DNA of 64,000 bases from Saturnia japonica (lineage: Eukaryota > Arthropoda > Insecta > Lepidoptera > Saturniidae): positions 5,984,115 through 6,048,114 of the forward strand of contig CM065316.1 of NCBI GenBank assembly GCA_033032175.1, given 5' to 3'. The position numbers were made by a program, and so were the translations under genes. Below the pieces are notes generated by a model that was given only the letters and a program-made list of their open reading frames with translations, did no database searches and was not told the DNA's origin. This document shows positions 55,667 to 64,000 of the stretch, piece after piece. Positions within the stretch are counted from its first letter, which is position 1; each line of letters starts with the position of its first letter.

Positions 55667-58600
55667 ATGGCGGAACTAGAGGCGAGGAAAAAATTGGAAA
55701 TAGCCAAGTCAGCTGCCGCGCTGGCCGAGATTGAACTGGAAATGGTCCAGTGTCAATCTGAAGAGGAGATCGATGACGAAGACATCGAACGCGAAGTGCA
55801 ATCCACACACATCGAGCAGTGGATAAACCAAAGTGCAACCATCATGGAGAAACAGGACTGCGAAAAAACACAGGAGGCCTATGTCAAGGTAAGTGACATT
55901 GAGAAAATTGCCGATAAAATGGTCACCGCCGTGCAAGCCTCAACACGAGCCGTCGTACCAGCCGCACCGTCGAAGTATGCCGATCTGCCTAGCTTCAATG
56001 GAGCATCGGAAGACTGGTTACCGTTCCTGAGAACATATCGGGATTCTGTCGCACAATTTAGCGACACACAGAATATGGCTCGTCTGAGGCACTCCATACA
56101 CGGCACTGCGAAAGAGAGTGTGCGACAAATGTTATTCACAGCCCATGATCCTGAAGAAGTCATCGCAACATTGGAGAGGAGGTACGGGAATCCGGAACGT
56201 CTCGTCCTGGCCGAATTAGCCGCCATAGAAAAGTTACCTCACATAGGGGAATCTTGTGACGAGATATGCGCGTTCGCCAGTCGAGTTAGCAACGCCGTCG
56301 CCACAATAAGCGCTCTACGGGAACCGGAGTACCTCTGCTCACCGCAGGTAAGTCGAGACATTGTTCAGAAATTATCACCATCATTGCGGATCAGGTGGTT
56401 CGATTATGTTAAGACGCACACAGAAGATCCAGTGCTAGTGAACTTGAGAAAATTCCTTGAAAACGAAGCGGACCTGTGGGCGACGTTCGCGCCAGTGGAA
56501 GCACCTGCAAAACGGTTCAACCGGCGTGTGCACACCGCGCGAACCGAAGAGAACAGAGGCCAACAAACAATATCCAGTGGCAAGAAATATTGTGCAAATT
56601 GTGAAAGTCGCGAGCACTGGATAACTGAATGCAAACAGTTTCGGGAATCGACAACCGAAGACAGGTGGGTAATCGTGAAAAATAAAAAATTGTGTTTTAT
56701 GTGTTTGCGTCAGAAACATTCGAAGAACACTTGTAAAGGGCCGTCTTGCCGTAAGTGTGGACGGCAACACCACATAATGTTACACGCAATTCGTCAAGCG
56801 GCACAAGCGCCGCCGGAAAAACCCGCGCCGCGACCGCAACCGCAACCACAAACACAAACACAGGGCGATAATGAAGAGGCCACTATCAAAACTGTGTACG
56901 CCGCCGCGGACGGGAAAGAGGTTTACCTTAAAATGATTCCGGTGGATGTGTTCGGACCGGCCGGCTCCGCTCGTGTGCTCGCGCTACTTGATGAGGGGTC
57001 AACCGTATCACTGCTGGACAACGCCGTGGCTCAAGAGATCGGAGCCTCGGGCAAGGAAGACCTGCTCATCCTAGAGACCGTCGGGGGAAAGCTCGTTGAG
57101 AGGAAGGACTCTCAAATAGTCGACATCAAAATTAAAGGAGCTCACCGGCGGGACAAGCGCCTATTGAAAGGAGTCCGGACCGTAACCAACCTGAAGTTGT
57201 CGCCGCAACATGTGAGTATAGAAACCATAAACAAGTGTGCGCATCTGAAAAACCGAAGCGAGCTCGTCTACAGTAAAGAGAGGCCGGCTCTACTCATCGG
57301 GCAAGACAACTGGGAGATGATTGTGTCAAGAAAAATCATCAAGGGAAAGCCGAACCAACCAGTTGCTTCTCTCACCAGTCTGAGATGGGTACTACACGGT
57401 TGCTGCGCTACGAGTGACTCTACGCCGGTGAAATTCGTCAACCACGTAAACAACGTGAGTGAAGAGGCCGACATAGAAAAATTAATCAAGAGCCACTTCG
57501 AGCTGGAGTCCATCGGAGTGCAGCAGCGCCGCCCCACCAACGATGCCGATGGGAGAGCCCTTGAAATCCTCCACAACACCACCAAGAGACGACCCGACGG
57601 AAGGTTCGAGTCAGGTCTCTTGTGGAAGAGCGACGAGGAAACCTTGCCGAACAATTACGCAATGGCTCGTCATCGTCTGAACGGCATAGAAAAGAAGCTC
57701 GAAAAATATGCCGCACTAAAGGGGGAATATACAAAACAAATTCAGAACCTACTCGACAGTGGATATGCCGAGAAGGCACCGACTGAAGCCACACCGGGTA
57801 GGACATTCTATTTGCCGCACTTTGCCGTGGTGCACCCGCAGAAGAGAAAAACACGCCTCGTATTTGACGCCGCAGCTAAATACGACGGCAAGTGCTTAAA
57901 CGACGCGCTGCTCCCGGGACCCGACCTACTGCAGTCGCTGTTCGGAGTCCTGTTGCGATTCCGGCAGGGGCCGATCGCAGTGGTCGCCGATATTAGAGAA
58001 ATGTTTCTGCAGATCCGCGTGCGCGAAGAGGATCGCGACAGCCTGCGATTCCTGTGGCGAGGAGATGACCGGTCGTCGAGGCCGACCGAATACCGAATGG
58101 CGTCGGTAATCTTCGGTGCCGCGTCATCGCCAGCTACCGCCATCTACGTTAAAAACCGGAATGCAGAAGATTTCAAAGCGACACACCCGGAAGCGGCCCA
58201 AGCAATCGTCCGAAACCACTACATGGATGACTACCTGCAGAGCTTCACATCAAGCACGCAAGCTATAGAAACCGCGAAGGCGGTCCAGGCGATCCATAGG
58301 AAGGCGGGATTCGAACTGCGGCAATGGGCGAGCAACGACGCGCAACTGCTGAGCAACCTGGCAGAAAATGAAATATCCCCACAAGAAATTCACATAGGCG
58401 ACAACGAGGAGAAAACGCTCGGACTGCGCTGGCTAGTCGGAGAAGATTGTTTAGCGTTCAATAGTAACCTCCGAAACACACGGAGTGACGTCATACAAAA
58501 CCAGAGAGCGCCGACAAAACGCGAAGTCTCTAGCGCAGTGATGTCCACCTTCGACCCGCTAGGACTGGTCGCGCCTATTCTTATACAGGGAAAACGGCTA

Positions 58601-60190
58601 ATTCAAACCCTGTGGAGAACCGGAACTGACTGGGATGAGAGCATAGGGGAAGAGGCTCATCATCAATGGCGCGATTACATCAACAGTTTGTCCACGCTAC
58701 GCGATATGAAAATTCCACGTTGTCTGACGCCGTCCTGGGGAGCGGGGCAACTGCCCACCTTTGTGGATGCCAGCGAAACGGCCTATGCAGCGGCATGTTA
58801 TTGGAGATCGATCGGAAACGGGGTATGTGTCACATTGATTGCCGGGAAAGCTAGAGTGGCACCGGTCAAACCCGTGACAATACCCAGATTAGAATTACAG
58901 GCTGCATTACTGGGAGCGAGGCTGGCCAACACGATCACTGAAGAACTGGAACTAAAAACCACGGACAAATTCTACTGGTCAGACTCGAGCACAGTACTGC
59001 AGTGGATGAAAGCCGATCCGCGCCGCTTCAAACCGTTCGTGGCCCACAGGTTGGCAGCCATCGAAGAGATTTCGAAGCCACACGAGTGGAGGTGGGTGCC
59101 GACACGCGAAAACCCGGCGGACATAGCCACCCGGGGAGTACCAAATGGGTTCAGTGAAGACTCAAAATGGTTCGTCGGTCCAGATTTTCTTCATCGGCCA
59201 GAAGCGGATTGGCCGCAGAAACGCTTGGGAAAGTGCGACCAAGTATCGGATGAAGAAAGGAAATCTGCGACTGTACTTACCACGCACACAAGAAACGACG
59301 ACACACTACCGAGTCCGGAACGATTTTCAAGTTGGATAAAACTATTGCGAACCGTGGCGAGAATATTCCAATTTACAGAACGGTGTAAGAAAGGTCGCGT
59401 CGTGAACGTCGCGCGCAATAGCGAGTGGAAGCCACATAAGAAAAAAGAAACCAAGAAAACCGTCCGAACAAAGAAGACTCAAGAAAATACAACGAAGTTT
59501 ATACCAATACCCGATCGTTGTTTACAGCGGGCCGAACTAGCCCTACTACACCACAGTCAACTGGATGCATTCGGGGACGAGATGGAATGTTTACGGAAAA
59601 ACTTACCCATCAAGACAGGTAGCAAACTGAAGAAAATAGACGTGCAGCTCGATGAACACGGCATCATTCGGTTGCGAGACAGAACACGGAAAATGAACAT
59701 GAGTAGCGGAAACTTGGCGGTCCTAGACGGGAAACATAAAATCGCTCGCCTACTCATCGATCGCTATCATCGAAAATTCTGCCACGCCAACCATGCGACC
59801 GTCGTGAACGAGCTGCGACAAACGTACTGGATTCTTGGGCTACGGAATTCTGTGAAAAAAGTGCTACACGAGTGTCAATGGTGCCGCATCAGGAAAGAGA
59901 AGCCACAATTGCCGCCAACGGGAGATCTACCCGCCGAACGGTTGCAACACGGGGCGCATCCGTTTACGTGCACCGCGGTCGATTATTTCGGCCCTATGCA
60001 CGTTACCATCGGCCGGCGAAGAGAGAAGCGATGGGGGGCCCTCTTCACCTGTTTAACGACGCGCGCGATACACCTTGAATTAGTGCCATCATTAAGTACC
60101 AGCTCCATGATCATGGCGCTACGTCGCATGTCTGCCCGGCGAGGGAACGAATGGTGCGAACCGTCAAAACGGCCCTCTCCGCGATCCTGA
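55667..60190 (+). CDS. BEL-3 gag-pol polyprotein, integrase truncated
   Basis: The frame is open from 55457. I choose ATG 55667 (MAELEARKKLE), the first in-frame ATG. An ATG at 55384 starts another frame (MPTVRSPTSS) that may have been the original N-terminus. Domains: gag region (DUF1759-like; LPSFNGASEDWLPFL), Cys/His motifs CANCESREHWITEC, CFMCLRQKHSKNTC and CRKCGRQHH; protease LLDEGSTVS near 56985; reverse transcriptase with YMDDYL near 58221; RNase H FVDASETAYAA near 58760; integrase HHCC region near 59770 (HRKFCHANH, CQWCRIRK) and the first catalytic Asp (AVDYFGPM). Just after RRMSARRG near 60145 the core is deleted, and the frame then ends in foreign reading. Protease, reverse transcriptase and RNase H look intact; integration function is lost. 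Confidence 0.92.
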   Translation: MAELEARKKLEIAKSAAALAEIELEMVQCQSEEEIDDEDIEREVQSTHIEQWINQSATIMEKQDCEKTQEAYVKVSDIEKIADKMVTAVQASTRAVVPAAPSKYADLPSFNGASEDWLPFLRTYRDSVAQFSDTQNMARLRHSIHGTAKESVRQMLFTAHDPEEVIATLERRYGNPERLVLAELAAIEKLPHIGESCDEICAFASRVSNAVATISALREPEYLCSPQVSRDIVQKLSPSLRIRWFDYVKTHTEDPVLVNLRKFLENEADLWATFAPVEAPAKRFNRRVHTARTEENRGQQTISSGKKYCANCESREHWITECKQFRESTTEDRWVIVKNKKLCFMCLRQKHSKNTCKGPSCRKCGRQHHIMLHAIRQAAQAPPEKPAPRPQPQPQTQTQGDNEEATIKTVYAAADGKEVYLKMIPVDVFGPAGSARVLALLDEGSTVSLLDNAVAQEIGASGKEDLLILETVGGKLVERKDSQIVDIKIKGAHRRDKRLLKGVRTVTNLKLSPQHVSIETINKCAHLKNRSELVYSKERPALLIGQDNWEMIVSRKIIKGKPNQPVASLTSLRWVLHGCCATSDSTPVKFVNHVNNVSEEADIEKLIKSHFELESIGVQQRRPTNDADGRALEILHNTTKRRPDGRFESGLLWKSDEETLPNNYAMARHRLNGIEKKLEKYAALKGEYTKQIQNLLDSGYAEKAPTEATPGRTFYLPHFAVVHPQKRKTRLVFDAAAKYDGKCLNDALLPGPDLLQSLFGVLLRFRQGPIAVVADIREMFLQIRVREEDRDSLRFLWRGDDRSSRPTEYRMASVIFGAASSPATAIYVKNRNAEDFKATHPEAAQAIVRNHYMDDYLQSFTSSTQAIETAKAVQAIHRKAGFELRQWASNDAQLLSNLAENEISPQEIHIGDNEEKTLGLRWLVGEDCLAFNSNLRNTRSDVIQNQRAPTKREVSSAVMSTFDPLGLVAPILIQGKRLIQTLWRTGTDWDESIGEEAHHQWRDYINSLSTLRDMKIPRCLTPSWGAGQLPTFVDASETAYAAACYWRSIGNGVCVTLIAGKARVAPVKPVTIPRLELQAALLGARLANTITEELELKTTDKFYWSDSSTVLQWMKADPRRFKPFVAHRLAAIEEISKPHEWRWVPTRENPADIATRGVPNGFSEDSKWFVGPDFLHRPEADWPQKRLGKCDQVSDEERKSATVLTTHTRNDDTLPSPERFSSWIKLLRTVARIFQFTERCKKGRVVNVARNSEWKPHKKKETKKTVRTKKTQENTTKFIPIPDRCLQRAELALLHHSQLDAFGDEMECLRKNLPIKTGSKLKKIDVQLDEHGIIRLRDRTRKMNMSSGNLAVLDGKHKIARLLIDRYHRKFCHANHATVVNELRQTYWILGLRNSVKKVLHECQWCRIRKEKPQLPPTGDLPAERLQHGAHPFTCTAVDYFGPMHVTIGRRREKRWGALFTCLTTRAIHLELVPSLSTSSMIMALRRMSARRGNEWCEPSKRPSPRS

Positions 60191-60750
60191 ACGAGAGAAG
60201 CCCGCCAGAAGAAGTGCTGCACACCCTGCTCACGGAAGTGGAGCACACCGTCAATTCACGCCCGCTCACTCACCTGAGCGCTAGCCCGGAAGATGAGGAA
60301 GCTTTAACCCCTAACCACTTCCTTATAGGTCGTTCCTGCGGTTCATCGGTCGTCGGAAGCTTCGACGAGCACACACTCATCGGCCGGGCCGATTGGAAAA
60401 CATCGCAACGTCTGGCGGACCACTTCTGGAGGAGGTGGCTGCGTGAGTATCTACCAACGCTCATGCCACGGAAGATCAGCGAGAGAGAGGCTCCACAACC
60501 GCAACGAGGCGATATAGTCATCATCGCCGATGCTTCCCTACCACGCAACACCTGGCCGCGAGGCGAAGTCGTCGCCAGCTACCCCGGCCCAGATGGCAGA
60601 ACACGTGTGGCGGACGTCCGGACCTCGAGAGGAGGTGTGCTGAGGCGTCCCACGTCGAGACTCATCGTCATCGTGCCTGCAACGTCGCGACATCAATTTG
60701 GAGTGCACGACGGAGCGTACACTGGGGGGGAGACTGTTAGCGACGCATAG
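60151..60750 (+). pseudogene. BEL-3 integrase C-terminal remnant
   Basis: The reading resumes in another frame with MVRTVKTALSAILNE, the helix that normally follows the catalytic Glu, then the LTPNHFLIG block and the BEL C-terminal domain (PQRGDIVIIAD, TSRGGVLRRPTSRL). Compared with BEL-1, roughly 55-60 codons with the second Asp (SDNGTNF block) and the Glu are gone. Its stop lies 16 bp inside the 3' LTR. Confidence 0.88.
60723..60734 (+). promoter_or_regulatory. BEL-3 polypurine tract
   Basis: A run of eight G then agac directly before the 3' LTR. It also encodes part of the pol C-terminus. Confidence 0.7.
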
Positions 60751-61919
60751 GCCTAAGCGTAATGATACGATAATAACGATTGTAAATATAAGTTGTAAGG
60801 ATGAATAATTTGCACAAACGATCAATAATTAAATGTTTCTAATGTTTTGAATATGTTACTATAGCGTGTAGGTATGTAAGAACAGTATATAAGTCATGAA
60901 AATGTGTGTAATCTAATAAAAATAATCACTTAAAGTACTAAAATCATATATTGTCAATAATTTATATTTTGTAAAAGTTATACGTAATGTTTTGTGTTAT
61001 ATAAGTAAAATAGCCTTCTGTATGTGTTTTATAATGTTTGTAAGCTCAAATAGTGCGTATATAACGAGTCACAAGACGTTTTAAGGTTGCAATGTTTAAT
61101 GCTTTATATCTCCCGTGTTTTTATTAACCTATAATGTTAAAGTTAGTGTTTTTGAATAGGTATTTGTGTCTACATTGATGTGAAATAGTTTTTATTGTAA
61201 TTGAATAACTGTAATTAGAGATATTAACAATTTATTGTATTCTGTATACAAGTAATAATAATAATAATAGACAGAGACAGCAATATTGCAACCACTGCGC
61301 ATTACCGCGGTTAACGGACCACACCCAAGTTTGGTAATGAGCAGTACTGATAGAGACGCCATCGTCCGTCTCGCTCTCCGGCAAACCATATAAAAGGCGT
61401 TCTACCGGGGCAAACGAGCGCACACGGGTACCACAAATTGAAGAATCAAGACTCAAGACTCAAGACTCAAGAAACTGGAAGAAACCGTACCCAGAAGATA
61501 TAGTATTAACAAAGTGTATTGTCTTGAAGAATACAGCAAATTTTATTGTGGTGCCTGTGTGTCATTTCTTCGCATCTTCACTAAGTTCAACCCGCCAGCG
61601 ACCCAGTCCATTCCGCTCCGTGCTACGTCATCGCTGCGCCTACCAGCAGGCACCTCACTGCGTGTGTGTACCTTGATGTTTCGCCCTCTTCACGCCTAGT
61701 AGTTTCGGGTGTGAACAGGGTTGGTCGCACGTAGTGAGAGGGGCTCGCACGCACTGGTTTCCAGACAGCTGGTTACCGTAGCGTGTTATCCGCCGTCGGT
61801 TATATACAGAGTACGAGGGAATCTTTTCCGTCGCGTTCGCGCCCTCGGTGCGCGGTCCCGCTCTGTATAGATTGACGTAGCACATTGTATAATAGGCGGC
61901 CGGCTCCGCGCTCATTTTA
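60735..61919 (+). repeat. BEL-3 3' LTR
   Basis: Uninterrupted 1185 bp. It contains the TATA box at 61389 and the single pre-insertion copy of ggggcaaacgag, which shows what the 5' LTR looked like before the LINE arrived. Confidence 0.95.
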
Positions 61920-61924
61920 GTATA

Positions 61925-63134
61925 TATCTTCTTCTATACATATATGTACCTATGTTATTTTGAAAGCATTAAAATCTAATTAGTTCATTTAATAGGGATA
62001 ACAAGAATTGTTACGATTTTAATTTTTAAAATCACTATTCCTGTAATATCTGGAAAAGCCTAGAATCCACTAGCCACTACAAATGTCAAGTATAAGTTCT
62101 AGGTAAGAAAACGCGTCACTGAACACGCACACATTGAAATGTTATCGGAGTGATTACGTAGGCAAACAAACAACTTTTAAAAATAGCACACTTCCGCCTT
62201 CAATAGATAATTTTCACTTTTTTCGGATTTATAAAAGCGAGTCATATTCCAACACAGGACAATTCTGCAAGTACAACCACAGTGTAATGAACTACAAATT
62301 ATTGTATAGACAAGTTCTCTGAACTACGACTGAGACTGAGACCGAGAACACCTGAATAGTGAAAAGAGTAACCTCTTTTGTGAGTACAAATAAATTATTT
62401 TCGTGAAAACAAACGGCATATTATTACCCGTGGGTAGTTGTAGATCAGGAACTCGAAAGAGAAAGAGCATAGTATACGATTGTGTTATGAAGAAATAGGG
62501 ATGTTCTATCGGCCCAAAACAAATCTCACTTATTTTTGCAAAATGTAAGTTTTTATACATTAATGTTTAATAAACGTAATTAATTGTGGTTAGGTACGTG
62601 TATTATAACTGGATGTAACAAGTATAATAAAGAAAGTCAACAAAATAATACGCACACTAGTGTATGGTTTTTTGTCTCCACTTATTGCCGATCATAGTAC
62701 AGATATAGTTCTAACAATATATCAGAGGGAATAATAATGTACAAAATTTTACTTGTTACATAATAATATATCATTCCCTTCTCGAAAAGCTTTTAGTTCA
62801 TGTCCACCCTTCACGGATGAGGTGATATGACATAAGCCGCTTATAATAAACGCGAATGAAAAAAAGGACAACGTATTATGTTGGACCATTGTTTGTAGTT
62901 GTATGCATAATATTTGCATTTGTTTAATTTAATTTAATTTACTAAACATGTCGTTAAGTGTAGCAATGTAAATATTACCTCTATCACTCATCCATCCAGT
63001 TCAGAAATGAGTGAATGTCTATCAATATTTATTGTCGCGCCTCACCACCGATTGGTATGTACACTATGTGCATTTGTGTAAATTTATTTAAGTTTGAGTA
63101 AGTACATTTGAGAACCAAAATATTGTTTTATTTA
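61925..63134. other. Intergenic sequence
   Basis: AT-rich. No gene or named repeat recognised. Confidence 0.4.
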
Positions 63135-63330
63135 TTAACCCGCATCAAAAAAGTAGGTTATTATATCGAAAGTATTTTTTTATGAATGTTCAACCATAAC
63201 TTCTTTGTTTTTATGAACCATGATTCGATTTTCGTTTGAAAGGGGACACCTCAAGGGTGGTCCCATTTAGATTTCATTGGCATTGTACCTTGGACATCAT
63301 TAAATATGGTATATACCGTAGGTGCTGAAT
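63135..63330 (-). repeat. Dispersed repeat family B, copy (reverse)
   Basis: 'gaatgttcaaccataactt', 'ggggacacctcaagggtgg' and 'atttcattggcattgtacc'. It faces the forward copy at 63350. Confidence 0.65.
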
Positions 63331-63349
63331 CACACTATAAAATATTCAA

Positions 63350-63545
63350 AAAATATATGATTTTCAAGAGTTCCTTGGTGGATCTTGGAAGTGGAAGGTC
63401 CAATGCCAATGAAATTAAGCTTTATCAAACAAAAAAAGTATCATCCAAATCGGTTCATAAACAAAGTTATGGCTAAACATCCATAATAAATATATACCTA
63501 TACATTCAAATTGATTAACCCCCATATTTTTTTGAAGTCGGCTAA
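63350..63545 (+). repeat. Dispersed repeat family B, copy (forward)
   Basis: 'gattttcaagagttccttgg', 'ccaatgccaatgaaatta', 'atccaaatcggttcataaac' and 'gttatggctaaacatcc'. Inverted relative to 63135-63330. Confidence 0.7.
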
Positions 63546-63660
63546 AGAACGGGCAATTCGAGCATTGTATGACATCGGATCTCGTGAATCACTTAGGAAC
63601 AAGTTTCAAGAATTTAGAATACCCCTCCCAATACGTCATGGATGATTCAACGAGTGTTTA
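63540..63660 (+). pseudogene. LINE C-terminal scrap, second copy
   Basis: AKERAIRALYDIGSRESLRN then KFQEF is the same protein segment as at 15015-15100, truncated on both sides. Confidence 0.55.
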
Positions 63661-63689
63661 AAAACAATTAGATATATTTTTAATTTTTT

Positions 63690-63850
63690 TTTATATGTAC
63701 TACAAAGGTAGCAAATAAGCATACGGCCCGCCTGATGATCAGCGTCTACCGTAGCCTACGGATGATTTTACTGCCATACGTAGCATTAACGTGTTGACGA
63801 CCTTGAACCCCCATGTCCGAGGATCAGTGGAAACTCTACTCATTAGGCTT
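63690..63850 (+). repeat. Dispersed repeat family E, partial
   Basis: 'aggtagcaaataagcatacg', 'gcccgcctgatgatcagcg', 'ctaccgtagcctacgg' and 'ccttgaaccccc' match 23785-23950. Confidence 0.65.
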
Positions 63851-63874
63851 GTGTAGAACATGTACTAAGTATTA

Positions 63875-64000
63875 ATAAGAATTAATTCCTGACACTGAAC
63901 TAGAATGAACTATTCCGTAAGCTTAATAGTACGTCGTTCATTTAGTACTTCGTTCGCGGCATAAGAATTAATTCCTGACACTGAACTAGAATGAACTATT
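63875..64000. repeat. Start of an 86-bp-period tandem repeat, cut by the window edge
   Basis: A 40-bp block beginning ataagaattaattcctgaca occurs at 63875 and again at 63961, exactly 86 bp later, and reaches the last base. Further units may lie beyond the window. Confidence 0.75.

Noticed and set aside
63875..64000. CRISPR-like direct repeats
   Set aside because: Two 40-bp repeats with a 46-bp spacer in an animal genome are a tandem repeat; there is no array or cas context.

Overview
This window looks like nuclear DNA from a lepidopteran (moth or butterfly), or at least an insect. It is AT-rich and has low gene density. It is packed with repeat classes familiar from Lepidoptera: BEL/Pao LTR retrotransposons, a Jockey-group LINE, a D,D34D mariner, Helitron-like elements, and short dispersed families such as those containing agcatacgg or caatgccaatgaaat. 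There are no operons, Shine-Dalgarno sites, rRNA genes, tRNA genes I could recognise, or CRISPR arrays. The taxon call is inference from repeat style, not from a marker gene.

Layout. (1) 1-17 kb, mostly minus strand, holds the only host-gene signal I trust. Two exons (6865-7065 and 1034-1181) have compatible splice sites and reading phase. They encode the N-terminal Rossmann part of a diverged malate dehydrogenase-like protein; the rest lies beyond the left edge. A decayed copy of the first exon sits in the intron at about 5.6 kb. Three further minus-strand candidates (3796-3984, 8299-8568, 16862-17029) are small and unrecognised. Old LINE tails, Helitron-like copies and short repeats fill the rest. 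(2) 17-26 kb is repeat debris, including a 695-bp Helitron-like element with intact termini and a decayed LINE reverse transcriptase. (3) A TATA plus initiator promoter candidate near 26.13-26.17 kb is followed by a very young BEL/Pao element (BEL-1, 26367-32270). It has identical 159-bp LTRs, a GATAT target duplication and one frameshift in pol. (4) 36021-37311 is a mariner with clean inverted repeats and a dead transposase. (5) 38.7-43.5 kb is an old, heavily broken BEL element (BEL-2). (6) 46437-61919 is a third BEL element (BEL-3). Its two 1185-bp LTRs differ at about three positions, but its integrase has lost most of the catalytic core.

The centre of interest is the nest inside BEL-3. 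A full-length two-ORF Jockey-group LINE (47121-53079) sits in the 5' LTR, about 30 bp downstream of the LTR TATA box. A second, 5'-truncated copy of the same LINE (53080-54824) follows the poly-A of the first with no host DNA between them. One 12-bp target duplication (ggggcaaacgag) brackets the whole nest. The order of events is therefore BEL-3, then LINE copy 1, then LINE copy 2 into the A-tail of copy 1, all recent by sequence identity. Much older tandem 3' ends of the same LINE family at 14014-14167 suggest this happens repeatedly.

Limits: everything was read by eye. Divergence counts are hand counts, repeat boundaries without termini are approximate (tens of bases), and family names rest on recognised motifs, not on database searches.
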